From assembly GCA_029379385.1 (NCBI GenBank), contig CM055611.1, forward strand, positions 13,152,062 to 13,216,061: DNA of 64,000 bases. Direction: 5' to 3'. Under the pieces are notes generated by a model. The model saw only the letters and a list, made by a program, of their open reading frames with translations, had not been told where the DNA came from and made no database searches. Shown here in pieces: positions 46,721 through 58,446 of this stretch; position 1 is the first letter of the stretch; the number at the start of each line of letters is the position of its first letter. This stretch comes from Quillaja saponaria. Taxonomy: Eukaryota > Streptophyta > Magnoliopsida > Fabales > Quillajaceae. The position numbers and the translations under genes are program-made.

Positions 46721-48263
46721 TGTGAAACAATATTCCCAGTCGGTGAAACATGTGAAATGGCTACTCTAATGAACTTACAAGATTCTTATATTTTGAAGTT
46801 TGAACATATCTAACAATATATTCATTCAAAATTCATTTGGCAGTATTTCCACACGTGCTATAAATTATTTGTATTTTCAAATTTTCAAAAAAAAATATTG
46901 GAGAAATTATTTTATTATCTATTATTGTATTTGTCATGTTTGGTATAATATGTGATATGTGTATATTATTCTACGAGTCTTTTTTTTCTTTCTCTTTTCT
47001 TTTTTTTTTTTTTTTTTTTTTTTTTGTGCATTAGGGAATATGTTGGGAAGGCCCTCATGTCAGCAATTCAAAGTATTAATAAAATATATTTTTTTAGTAT
47101 TAATAATAAAATGTTTGTTGATTGTGTACTTTTGTTTTATCCTAGAACTCCGAGGGATATGTTACATCAATAGTAAACATAGACAGTACATTATTGTGCA
47201 TACTTCTGAATTTGTTCCTAGGAATGAAAGGAAGAAAGAAAAATAAAATTAAGGGATAAAATGTAATGAATAAAATCATATAATGGTTTTATTTTATTTT
47301 TTAAAATAAAATATTATTAGGACAAGCTATAATTCATATGAAAGTTAATTTTGATCAAACAGTTCTGAAATAAATTACTTAAACTATCTTTAAGAAGTGA
47401 ATACGTACGTACCTCTAACCATGATTTCAAGCAAATTTGATCAATTACTTAATGTTATATCTTAAACTATTGAGAAATAATTACTAATGTAATGAAGCCT
47501 AAGATTCTAATTCATAGCCGTGATTTTTCTATTTTCTTCTGATCAAATATATTTATGTACCAAGCATAATTAGACAAATTTTAAATATGTTTATTTTTGG
47601 TTAATTGGAAGAAAATATATATGCATTAATTTTACTTTCAATTGCTCATAGGTCATGAATTTAATTATAATCAAGATTATCGTTAGTGTATCTCATATGG
47701 TAAAGATGAAGTAGAATAGCAAGGTGTTTGTTCTTTCAACTAGAACAATTTTTTTTATTGAAAAGTGGTAGGTGTCCATTAAGGGCCGTTCTTAGCTGGG
47801 CTTCGATTCGATAACGTAGTTTCGAGAGATATATTTGCTTTTTTCGAATATATCCCTCTCTTTCAGGAGAAATTGAAAGGTTTATCGAATGAATTTCGAG
47901 AGCTGTTACGTTTCGAAAGTACCCCTCTCTTTCAAGAGAATCTAAAGAGTTTATTTAAAGGAATTTCTAGACTGTTGTGTAATTCATAGGCTAATAAAAA
48001 TCGCCTATATAAAAATCAAACAAACAAGCAAAACAACAAATCTAAACTTGATTGATAGTAATTAAATATTTTTTTTAAAAAGCAGGGACACTTTCATATC
48101 ATTAATATAAATTAAAAGTCAAAATAAATTTTAGATAATTAGAAAAAAAAAAAAAAAAGAACTTACAAAGAAAACCACATTTACAATTTAGTAACAATTA
48201 GCATAAATTTTATTGTGGCTATCCATTTTATCTATTTATTATTATTATTATTATCATCCTGTC
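46721..48263. other. Non-coding stretch downstream of the ERF gene
   Basis: No gene seen. It holds a 25-base T run (47001-47025) that produces spurious phenylalanine-rich frames, and a diverged tandem repeat of about 75 bp at 47818-47965 (CCCTCTCTTTCAGGAGAA near 47858, CCCTCTCTTTCAAGAGAA near 47925). AATAAA on the minus strand at 48235-48240 is a possible near-upstream polyadenylation signal for the ERF transcript. Confidence 0.5.
47818..47965. repeat. Diverged ~75-bp tandem repeat
   Basis: Two adjacent units share TTTCGAGAG, a TTTCGAA core, CCCTCTCTTTCA(A/G)GAGAA and GTTTAT. A third partial start (AATTTCTAGACTGTTGTG) follows. Confidence 0.7.
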
Positions 48264-49043
48264 TTAAGAAAAACAATCATTCAGCCATTGATCAAGAGTA
48301 CTCGTCGCACCCGTGTCAAACAACTCGACTGGTCTCCAAATTTTCGACTCTGCTTTAGCAACCGTATCTAGACGGGTCTTTCTCCTTTTCGGTTCCGTCT
48401 CAGGCCAATTATATTCAGATGCCGACGAAGGTGATGTTGATGAAGGCTCTGGCGACCGCCTCTTGGGGTTCACTCTAACTGGCTCGGCTGCATTTGAGCC
48501 AATGAGGTGTGGAAAATTCAGCTTAGCTTTTGCTCCGCGCATCTTGTAAGCCGCTTGATCATAAGCCAGAGCAGCATCCTCCGGCGTTTCATAAGTCCCA
48601 AGCCACACCCTCTTGCCATTCTTCTTTGGGTCCCGAATCTCCGCCGCGTACTTCCCCCACGGCCTACGTCTCACTCCCCTGTAATGCCCTCCCTTAGTTG
48701 TCGCGTGTGTTTCACGCTCCACCATTTTTGTTTCACTCGCCACCTCATGAATCTCCGTATTCACAATGGCTGTTTGTTGTAACGAGATCAATGGGAAGTT
48801 AACCAAGCCAGTTGAGGAATCACATGAAATTGATATCAGGTACTCATCGAGGTTACCGGCAGTACTTAACGGAGATCCACAACCACTCTCCGTCAGGCCA
48901 ATGCTTGAACTGCGGTTGTATACCGGAGAATTTTCGCTAGTACTCATGGCGGAAAAGTCCGTCAGAGTATTGGAATCTTCATCAAGAAGATACTGTCTAA
49001 TGGATTCTAGAAGGGCAAAATCGGAATCAAAGGAAGCCTCCAT
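48264..49043 (-). CDS. AP2/ERF transcription factor, group IX (ERF1A/Pti4/ORCA-like)
   Basis: A 259-residue, uninterrupted single-exon frame. One AP2/ERF DNA-binding domain lies at residues 120-177, from [19 protein letters not shown] to [13 protein letters not shown]. The Ala and Asp of AAEIRD mark the ERF rather than the DREB class, and the Arg and Trp residues that contact the GCC box are present. The N-terminus has the [17 protein letters not shown] motif of group IX, followed by an acidic, Ser-rich region (likely activation domain). After the AP2 domain come [12 protein letters not shown] and PKRRK, basic clusters suited to nuclear import. Group IX factors act in the nucleus on GCC-box promoters in ethylene, jasmonate and pathogen responses; the exact role of this one is inferred. 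A TATA box sits 78 bp upstream of the ATG. It is the only intact gene in the window. Confidence 0.96.
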   Translation of the reverse strand: MEASFDSDFALLESIRQYLLDEDSNTLTDFSAMSTSENSPVYNRSSSIGLTESGCGSPLSTAGNLDEYLISISCDSSTGLVNFPLISLQQTAIVNTEIHEVASETKMVERETHATTKGGHYRGVRRRPWGKYAAEIRDPKKNGKRVWLGTYETPEDAALAYDQAAYKMRGAKAKLNFPHLIGSNAAEPVRVNPKRRSPEPSSTSPSSASEYNWPETEPKRRKTRLDTVAKAESKIWRPVELFDTGATSTLDQWLNDCFS

Positions 49044-49120
49044 TAAGTGTTTTGCGTACTCTGAATAAAGTTTCTAAAATTGATAACTAACTGCTTGCAA
49101 GTTATGAACACAATGGCCTC

Positions 49121-49130
49121 TATATATATA
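49121..49130 (-). promoter_or_regulatory. TATA box of the ERF gene
   Basis: TATATATATA, 78 bp upstream of the start codon on the minus strand, followed by a 5' UTR of plausible length. No GCC box was noticed in the near upstream region. Confidence 0.6.
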
Positions 49131-50239
49131 TGATTTGAACGCTAGTTTTTCTGTTCTCTTTTTTTGGCCAGAAACATTAGTTAAGTTTTGGTTTCATCTT
49201 TCTGTGAAACTTCCAAGGTTTTTAACTTGCTGTAATTTTCATCACGTGTTGTAATTATATATTAAAAACAAAGGCTACTTCAATTGCTTTATTCAAACAA
49301 TTAAATTATCTTTATTATGTTTTTGTTTGTAGTATGACACATGTGAACTGTATTATATATATATATTGGATGTGTCGCTTAAAATACGTATAAAGTGATG
49401 ATAATATAATTTTTAAAAATTAAAACTATTTAAAATTAATAATTTTTGTATTAGTTAGTAATATCTTGGCCTAACGACTCTTATCTTTCCCTTTTCTCGT
49501 CAATTCTCTTACAATTCTATATAAGATTTTTTTTCTTTTCCCATCCAGTAAAGTAAGTGTCTGTCAGGTATTAGACAATCAAATTTATTAAAAACGTTTT
49601 TTATTACCCTTTCCATGGAAGATAAAAAGAATTGTGAATAATATTATATTTATGCACAAAGGAATTAAAGCATGTAATTTTTATGTCTCTAGATTTCTCT
49701 TTCCATGGGTTGTTGGGGTGGGTAGTGGTAGGGATTAAATTAAACCATTTGTTCTTACTGCTCAAAGTATTATTATTAGGACTGAAGCCATACTAAATTT
49801 TTAATTATATATGATGAGGGCAGCTAAATAATGAGCTAATGTACTGCTAGGATATAATGATGATTTTAATTAAATAATTAAAATAATAATATTAAATGAT
49901 ATAATTTCATTTATACTGAATTATTTTAATATACAGAGGATGGAATAAGAATCTTATGTTGTCCTTTATTAGTTCCATTATACACGTGATTCTTGATGAT
50001 AACTCATAGCAGTTAGCTACATATCATAAATAAACCGAAGGGAAAGTAGATACAACGAAGAAAAATGATGTATGTACAAGTGTTATGTCAAATAAAAGCC
50101 TTTTTTTTGTTATATTTATGCTTCGAAATTAAAAAATTAATACGTAAATGTTAATAAACCACTAATTATTCAGTCGGCAAGCTTGAATCTAGATTTAAAA
50201 TTTGATTAAAATAATTTAACAATGCGTAATTCAAGTGGA

Positions 50240-50397
50240 AAAATGCGCTTGAGCTCAGCAGTTAAGGAGTTTCTGCAATATCAAAGGATTCAAGCCTGCA
50301 GAAAACACTTGTAAAGAGGGATAACCACAAACCCAAATAAGTTTAGACTCACACCCAAATAGTGTAGAATACTCATGAGAAACCTAAAAAAAAAAAA
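50240..50397 (+). mobile_element. tRNA-derived SINE
   Basis: A-box-like TGAGCTCAGCAGTTAAGG (from 50250) and B-box-like GGATTCAAGCC (50286-50296) are followed by a body and a terminal run of 12 A (about 50386-50397). Length and layout fit a plant tRNA-derived SINE. A target-site duplication was not evident by eye. Confidence 0.6.
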
Positions 50398-51989
50398 TGA
50401 TTACAACCATAACAAACTCTTCCACATGATTTAAAAGATTCCTTGAGGAGTTGATTGCCTTGCTTGGTGTTTGTGGCAACGTCATATTAAATTATCGGTT
50501 CAAGTCATAATGTAAAGTTAGTAATAGAAAAACTAGGCATTTGTATGTCTAAAAAATTTACAAAAGTACTATAAATGTAGAGTAGGAAAAGTAAATCTAA
50601 CTAGTGAATTGAGAATTCATGAAAGCTTATAAAATAAAGATAAATGAAAACAAATATAAAGGAATTAAAAGCATATATACATATTCCATGTGTAAATATT
50701 TGTGTGTTTTCAAGAACCGTCATAATGGCTTTTGTAGAGACTACTCTGATTTAGACGGTTAACCCTAAAAAAATACTGATAATGTTTCACTAATTTAGTT
50801 AATACCCAATTTAAACATCGTGAAAACCGGTTAATTTAAGCTTTCTTAATCACCTCATATATCTTCACTATATATGTGTCCATAATGGGTAATATAAGAG
50901 AAAATACTACTAATTACAGCTTTAAGTCTGGCCTAATTATTCGATCAACTGACTGCATAATTGTTGACGTATCCTTTTTGATGTGTCTGGTGCTTATTGC
51001 CCCACTTTTCAACTTGTAAATTCGATAGAACACTGTTTCTGTTTGATTAATTTTAAGGTGCCAACACTAGGTGAGGGAAAGAGGAGGAAGGAAGGGAGAG
51101 TGGAGGCTTTGATGGAAATGGTTTATAAACTAAATCAGTGATCTACTAGAAAAATTTGTCGGGTCTTGAATCATTATTCAATTTGAATCCGATCGATAGT
51201 CAGATTGGATGACATCATAATTATTTTATTATATATTTTAAATTTAATACATATTACATATATTTTTCTATAAATTAAAAATACTAAATACACAAGAAGA
51301 AAAAACCTAATTCAATATTCATTAAATAATAAGAAAATTACATCACAAATAGTCAAATATAGTTATTAATAGTAAATACGACAATCAGTTGATTTATTGT
51401 GTATCATAACATTCAAGTTTCAACTTATGCGTTAAAATAATAAGGTCAACATTAATATAAAATACAATTGTTTCACTAATCTTTAATTTAAAATACAAAT
51501 ATTTACTAATCCTTAATACAAACAATAGTTTTTCTTTTTTTAAAGATCGGTTCAATTAAATCAACCCAGCACCGGTTCTATTGATTTTTACGATTTTTAT
51601 CAATTCAATTATCAAATTGATTTTTCAGTTCAATCCAATCTGATTTGTCACTCGGACGACAATCTAACCGATCCGATTAGCCTGTCCGGTCTAGTTTTGA
51701 AATATTGATATATCACCAATTGTGTAATCCAAAGTCCGTCAAGTCTCGATGACAAATAATAATAATAATAATAACTTTTAAATGTGGTAAACTTGTCTTG
51801 TGTCATGTAGCTATATTAGTTGGATTGCACTCCCGTTCACAATTTTATCATTAAAGCCAGGTATATACTCTCTGTAACTTACTCTAATTCACATATTCAT
51901 TATGATTATGATCAATTTTTATTTTAATATACTTATCTGATAATTTTAACTTATTTTTGACAAAAAAATAACTGCTGTCTTTAATATCA

Positions 51990-52620
51990 CTTAAATAATT
52001 ATCCTAAAAATAAATTTTTTATCAATTTTATCCATAACTTTCAAAAACATTTACAATGTTTTTCACTGTTTATATCTTTTATAGAAATGATTGATGTGCC
52101 TTCAAATATTCAGTGGTTGCCACTTGCTGACAACATGGTTACTAAACTGGGGAGAAAATATCTTAAATAGATTTTTGTCAATTTTATCTTAATAGTATCA
52201 TTTCTGTTGTTGTCAATTTTGTCATGAAATATTATGCCATCTTACTATCTCTCACTCATTTCTCTCTCAAAAAATAAAATATTTAAATTATTATCATTTA
52301 AATCAAATTATTGAAAATGTTCAAACCATCACAAACTCTAATTTCATTATTTAGAGAAATATTTTGAAGAAGAAAAGTAAGAGAGAGCATACATGAGAGA
52401 GTAGTGAGAAAAATGAAGTATGAGACAAGTGAGGAAGATAGTTTTTACTTTAATGTTTTACCAAACTCAGCTCACACATGTTAAAAATATTATATTTTAA
52501 ATTATATTAGCAATTTTCAACTAAAATAATAATATTGTTAGAATGACAAATACAATGTAAATATTTTAAAGATTATAGAAAAAATTAACTAAAAAAATAT
52601 TTTTGAAATAAAATAAACAA
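51990..52620 (-). repeat. Dispersed copy of the MITE-like element near 19000
   Basis: In reverse complement this region aligns in blocks with 19083-19396: TTTAAAATATAAT, ACATGTGTGAGC, a TTTGTGATG segment, TTTTTTGAGAGAGAA, and GGATAATTATTTA at the far end. An extra ~130 bp is present here. Confidence 0.5.
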
Positions 52621-53944
52621 ATATATGATATTTGAGGAGTGACATATGCCACTTTACCTTTATTTGTTTTTACCTGCAAAATTTAATACTAAAACATAAG
52701 GATCAATTGATTACACACTGGAAGTTAAATTAGAATATTTTCTGCGAAGACCTGAAGATCGTGTAAATATCATACAATTGAATAATAATCATACCTATTA
52801 ATAATTGAACGACATATGATAATCTTGTTGGTTAAAGGACATATAATAATCTGATCAGCCTGATATGGACAAGAAAACAAAATTTATGGTGATCTATATT
52901 GCTTTATTTTGTATAGATTTTTATTTTCTGGGCATTGATTGCTACATGTTAATAGTTGCTTGAAAAATTATTGTATACTAATTTTGTTTGTCCTACCCAT
53001 CAATGCTTGGGTGTCTTATCAGGCTCAGCTAGCTATTTTACAAATAAAATTGTTAGAAAAACATGGAAGGAAATCGAATTAAAATAAGAGAAAGATTATA
53101 TTGTGAGCACGTCAGAAATTAAAAGGTTTCATATTTTTTTTAAAGTTAATTTTGAACTAACTTTTTTGGTCAAATTTAATTTAAATTGTTCAATTATTAT
53201 TAATTAGTGCATGAGGCACTTATAAAATTTAGAATCTTTAGTCTTAATTATGAAAGCCCCAGTCACAAGGTCATGGCAAGGTGAGAACTATTGAACTAAG
53301 CCCTTCTATTTTCTCGGACATATCTGGCTTATTTAGTTGTGAAAAATAATTTTTCTGTTTTTCTTTTTTCTTTTTTCTTTTTTTTTTTTTTTTTTTTTTG
53401 CAAGTTTATATTTACGTCTTATTCAATGTTTTAGTAGGTGGATGGTTTGACTTTGATTTCACAAAACGTGCTTTGAAGGAAGAAGCACTTTGTTGAACGT
53501 CTTTTTAATAGAAACGAAACATAATTCTAAGGGATAATCCACCTATAAGTAAGAATATCAGTTCCTGATTTGAATTGTTTTGGAAAAGACAGTTAGAGTA
53601 AAATTTTAATAAATTTTATAGTTCTTATATGAATTGTTTGTCTTTGGCCTGATCAGAGATGTGATTTTAGTTTATGTACACCAAATTTGTATGCCTAAAC
53701 ACACCTGAAAAGCTAATTAAAACAAAATTAATAATAATAAAACCCAGAGAAAGCTTCATATATAGTCCAATATATGTTCTACTTAATTATTCATAGGATA
53801 CAGACACATGGTCTTCCCTCACTACATATCATTATATAAAAAGGGTAACTACCAAAGATAAAAAGAATTCATAATTCCTCTAATTAACTGACTTAAATTT
53901 CAGACTGTTCCCAGGTCTAATAGACTGTCCCTTTATAAGTTTGA

Positions 53945-54115
53945 CTAAGGAGCCACATGGAGTTCTCCACCGGGTCCACCTTCTAGAAACTTACCTCTAC
54001 TGGCCTTGCAATGTGCCATTAAGGCTCTAACATCCTTCACATATGCAGACCCATATGCAGTGAGCTTTGAGGCCGGTTTTCCTACACTTTCCGGTGAGCC
54101 ATCACCATGAACTAC
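53945..54115 (-). other. Unrecognised open segment, possible exon cut by the chromovirus
   Basis: On the minus strand 56 sense codons lead to a TAG at 53945-53947, with a mixed, non-repetitive composition (for example SKLTAYGSAYVKDVRALMAH). An ideal splice donor, AG|GTAAGT, lies near 53993. The segment starts beside the left LTR. Open reading continues on the far side of the element (about 63442-63410), and the two parts would be in frame if the element and one target copy were absent. I do not recognise the protein. The plus strand is also open over most of this interval, so orientation is uncertain. It may be a host exon or part of an unknown repeat. Confidence 0.35.
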
Positions 54116-54120
54116 TTACG

Positions 54121-54658
54121 TGTCACAACTCAAGCTTGTCCAGTGCATGTCGCATATGGCCGCTTGCTTTGTGATGGGCACATTGTGGGTAGCTAGGCAT
54201 ATGTCATGACACATTGTGGCATTTTTATAAATAAGTAGCCAGGGGTAGTCGGGCAACTGGGAAATATGATGTTCCCTCTTGCCAGAGGGACTATGGCGCA
54301 GAAAGCTCTTTAGGGGGGGTGTATATATGAGAAAATTCAAAGTTGTACACGAGCTTGTCGAATGAGTGTCAAAGGTTTTGGTGTTGCTTGTAACTCTCCC
54401 TACACCAAGCCATTTGCCTATGTTGTAGCCATGTCGAGGGTATTTTGATAGCATTGTAATTTGATCGTTTTTCAATTAATGAGAAGTTGAAGCCCTTTCT
54501 TGCAAACTGTGTTGTGTTTGCTTTCTTGCTTACATTGTTGCGCACTAGCCTTGCGGGTTGACACCCGAGGGGCATTGGAGAAGCTGACTTGCTAACCACG
54601 AGGGGTTAGCAAGTGCTACATAGACGTCTTTGTGTGCTAGCAAAGTCGGCCCGTGATA
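54121..54658 (+). repeat. 5' LTR of chromovirus
   Basis: Starts TGTCACAACTCAAGCTTG and ends CCGTGATA, with CA changed to TA. It aligns with 62871-63409 along its whole length with few differences. Confidence 0.95.
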
Positions 54659-54660
54659 GT

Positions 54661-54672
54661 TGGTATTAGAGC
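54661..54672 (+). other. Primer-binding site of chromovirus
   Basis: TGGTATTAGAGC, two bases after the 5' LTR, differs by one base from the initiator tRNA-Met site TGGTATCAGAGC. Confidence 0.85.
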
Positions 54673-54976
54673 TACGTTCCGAACCGCTAAGGAAGTAGCA
54701 GTTGGTTGTTGTCATGATGAAGGGAATGACGATCAACAAAAGTTCGATTGGATTGACTCGCAGCTGGGCGAGCTTGCCGGAGTGCTTGACTCCATGATAG
54801 ACATACCGGCGTCATTGAAAGAGTTTGACATACCCGGATTGATTGAAAGGGTGACTACCCTTGAAGGACTTGTCAGCCGTGTGTGGGCACTCGAGAGGAA
54901 TAAGAATGTCCAAGGCACAGGTGACAATGCTGCTTAGCTCGAGGAGCGAGTTAGTAGTATCGACCAATCCCAAGCA
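54673..54976 (+). pseudogene. Chromovirus gag, N-terminal part
   Basis: The frame open to the TAG at 54935-54937, and beyond it to the insertion point, encodes an acidic helical segment (IPGLIERVTTLEGLVSRVW, then LEERVSSID), typical of the coiled-coil N-terminus of chromovirus gag. No ATG lies in this frame near the PBS, so the original start is lost or frameshifted. The solo LTR begins directly after 54976. Confidence 0.75.
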
Positions 54977-57900
54977 TGTCACACCTCTCATGGAGGCATG
55001 ACTGGCCAGAGGAATGGTAACCAAACCTCCGTAACCCTAACTCAAATAAGGAATGACCATGACTCTTAACTCACCAATGAATAAAACCAAGAAATTATAA
55101 AGACAAAAATTAACATTTAAAAGTTTGTTGATTACAGCAAATCATACTTACTGAAAATTTCGGCAGAGGTCCCTTATAATATGGAACATGCCTTAAAATA
55201 CAGTTCTGTAAATTCTTTTTATTACTCAACATAATATAAAGACCATAAGGAACTCTGCTCCGTTCACATCATCAACAAAACAAGTACTAGAATATTACAT
55301 CATACCACATTTGACATCCACAATTCTAATGTGACTGTAAACTTTCATCCTTAACTTCAAATATAAAATTTCGAGACATACTTTGTCGTCAAATCCTTAG
55401 CAAAATCTCATATTAGCGGTTAACTTCTTTTGAGGTCCTGCTACTAAAAAAAATATAACCACAGGAAAGGAGAGAGTCCTACTGGACTCAGTGAGTGGAA
55501 AATCATACCCAAAGGGTACTAGCATCACACAACACAAGCATATCACATATATATTAACATCATATAACATGATTCACATAACATTTCACATTACACATAC
55601 ATATTGTAGGTTTCACAAATTCACAATTCATATGATACACAAGATCACAAACTTATCAGAACAATGATATCAAACAAAATAACCAAAGGGCCAACGAGTA
55701 ACCTAGCCCCGCACAACAGTATCACCCCCTACCGGGTATTTACGTGCCCACACAACAAGTTAATCTCCGTACACAATCCATCCCACCGGGGCTGAGCACT
55801 CAATTTAAAAAAAAAAAACATTTATCAGAATCAGAATTTCTCATGATTTTAAATTAGGGTATCCTAGGTGCACCTGGATCTTATTTTCAGAGATAAAAAT
55901 CATTTTCTAGAAAATGTTCACGAGTTGGCCCTTATCAAACACAAACAATGCAACACAGTAACTAATATCAAGCAAACATTATTCAAGCAAATTACTGAAA
56001 TACTCCACTAGCTTACTTTCCATGTATCATGTATATTCAAATAAACATATAATCACACATACTAATCTAGCCCCTAAAGGCAGCAACTAACCACTCACCT
56101 ATTACCCATTTCATTCGTCACTCACACTTGTGTCCATGCGTCTTATCAGGTTCACATTAGAATCCGGAACTGAAATTCATAATTCCAAATATTACTTAGT
56201 TTATAAACGTTATTGTTATACTCTTTTATTTACTAAACCTATATCTCAACTTATATAGGTTTATTTATGAAAGTTCTCCTTTAAACCATTAGAAAAGACA
56301 ACATAACTTTATAAAATACATAAAATATTACATGTCAATTAATATGAATTAGACTTTAGGTGATAAGGTTATCAATGAAGAGGACTTTTAAATATATTGA
56401 AAAAGTATATAATAGGAGAAACCATTAGAAAAGAATAGTTAACATTTAGTGTGTTAAAAATATGAAAGTTGTCTAAACTTAAGGTTTGGACTAGTGTCCA
56501 CTTTAACGGTCATATTTTTCTCCATGAAACTCCGAATTCAGTTTCGTAAAATTTATAAAATACTAGACACATGTCACTTTATAATGGTATATTATTTGTA
56601 ATTTTTGAATTTGTATATCAATACAGTTTATTGTTTGAAGTTGCATCAAATTCTGTAACACGCAGGATTTTTGATAGCTTTAACCTGACCGTAATTAATT
56701 GAACATAATTTTCCCTAGGAAAAACGAAATCCTGATTCCGTTTGTTGAGTTTATTAATAGACAAGTATGTCTATCTTTATTATTTAGAAACTTTTCCTAA
56801 AATCTGTCATTAACCCACTCAATTTCTTACATGAACCAAAAACAGAGTATTATGAATTATGCCTGACCTAGCTGGAGTCTAACAGATATAACTCAGAACA
56901 TATTTGAACCAAGCTACAAAATTTCGCAAACAATATCTCAAGACCTTAAGCTACATTTCATATTTTGAACTCTTAATTTAATTCAATACCACGTTTCTGT
57001 TGCCTACGAAATCTGCCCCTGCACCATTCACAATCACTCTACTCTCATTCCTATGTTTATATACTTATCCTAATAAATCAACATAACTTCTCAAGTTCAA
57101 TCATATTCATATTCTACTTTGCATTTAACTTAAACTAATTACTTAATTTTCATCAAGTTTGACTTAAATTTTACTCATATCAACTTATTCTCATGTTAGC
57201 TTTAAAACTAACTAGCTACTATAAGGCTTAAACCAAGATAAATCCACATTAATTTACTCTAAATTTCCATGTTTCAACACTCTTTAAGCTTTCATTCTTA
57301 CACCTTTACAGATAACTACTCAAAATCTTCATCTAACTATTCCTTTAATTCACGTAATTAAACTAAGCAAGTATTTAATTCCAAACCAACTCACCTCCCA
57401 CACCAAACTCTCAAGTGGCTGCCCCCACTTCACTCCAATTGCTCTACCTATATGATGATGAAGTTGCTGCCAGCCAAGCTTCATGCCCCAACGTTGCTGC
57501 TCCACTTCATAGCAACTATGGAGTTGCTAAAGCCAAGACAAGGGCTGAATGTTGCAACGGGTAGAAGAAGAATCAAGGATGCTCTAATTTAATCAAACCC
57601 ACATACCAATTAGGAGGAAATAAATGTCTTCCAAAGCTTGATTATAAACGCTGTAATTTCAGTCAAGAATGAAGGACTATCCACGGCTAGAAAAGGCTTA
57701 GGCTGAAAGCAATGCCCAGCAAGAATAGAAAGGCAGCTAACAAGAATTGAAGGAGGCAGAAAAGAAACGCAAGACTGATTGAAATATCCAAAGATGGAGC
57801 TGCTATGAAGGGCTGGAATTGGACGCTTCCAACAAGTCATAGCTAACTAAAACAAGCAAGAGCAAGGAAAAGGAGGAAAGTATATGTCTTGGTCAACAAA

Positions 57901-58441
57901 GATGGCTGTAGAAAAATCTGGAACAAGGGAAAAGGAAACAAGCAAGGTTGGTGGAGGATGAAAGCAACAAAGAGAAACAAAAGAAAAGAGAAAATAAGAA
58001 AGAGAGGAAAAAAAATCGGCTAAAGAGAGTAAAGCAAGAAAGACAATATAACAAAAGAGATAAAAAAAATTACTTAATTAGATATCACATATTTAAATCA
58101 AGTGGTACATAATAAATTCTAGTTATATGCGTGTATATATATATATATGTATTAATTGTATTGTTTACTTATTTGATTTATTCGTAGTAAAAATTAAATT
58201 TTGATATATTTATACACATACCTCAATTATCCACTCGTTTAAACTTTATTTGGTCACAATTTTATTTACTTTAGGATAACGACATATACTAAGATATCAA
58301 TTTATTACCTATTTAACTATATTGTTATTTAATTAATTAATTTATTTATAACATAAATTTATACTTTGCATTTAAAACTTGATTTTTATTTATTTATATA
58401 TATATATATATATTTTTCTTCAGATTATGAAGGTTATAACA
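54977..58441 (+). mobile_element. Solo LTR, copy 2, inserted in chromovirus gag
   Basis: Begins TGTCACACCTCTCATGGAGG and ends GAAGGTTATAACA, with TG...CA termini. It is flanked by perfect 5-bp duplications AAGCA (54972-54976 and 58442-58446). The gag reading frame is continuous across the junction once the element and one AAGCA are discounted. It is collinear with 9714-13028. With no second LTR or internal region, and at 3465 bp, it is a solo LTR of an element whose LTR is unusually long. The purine-rich stretch near 57840-58080 and the ATG at 58366 give spurious frames; the latter merges into gag. Confidence 0.92.
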
Positions 58442-58446
58442 AAGCA

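Larger units (their letters stand above)
49133..53944. other. Non-coding AT-rich stretch upstream of the ERF gene
   Basis: About 4.8 kb without a supported gene; the part nearest 49130 must hold ERF regulatory sequence. It contains one SINE (50240-50397) and a MITE-like copy (51990-52620). A GC-richer segment at about 51540-51710 with ACCGGTT, CCGATCCGATT and GTCCGGTC shows weak inverted similarity to 51160-51225. A long pyrimidine run lies at about 53350-53399. Confidence 0.5.

Noticed and set aside
46952..47246. Two overlapping plus-strand frames with poly-Phe
   Set aside because: Created by a run of about 25 T; no coding signal on either side.
48313..49068. Plus-strand frames of 78-100 codons opposite the ERF gene
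   Set aside because: Antisense shadows of the AP2/ERF coding sequence.
51160..51720. Weak inverted similarity between GATTGGATGACATC-type and GATTGGATTGAAC-type sequences as MITE ends
   Set aside because: Only about 15 bases align and no target-site duplication is evident; not enough to call an element.
54116..54739. Minus-strand frames in the chromovirus LTR, repeated at 62954-63205
   Set aside because: They occur in both LTRs on the antisense strand and show no domain; chance frames in repeated DNA.
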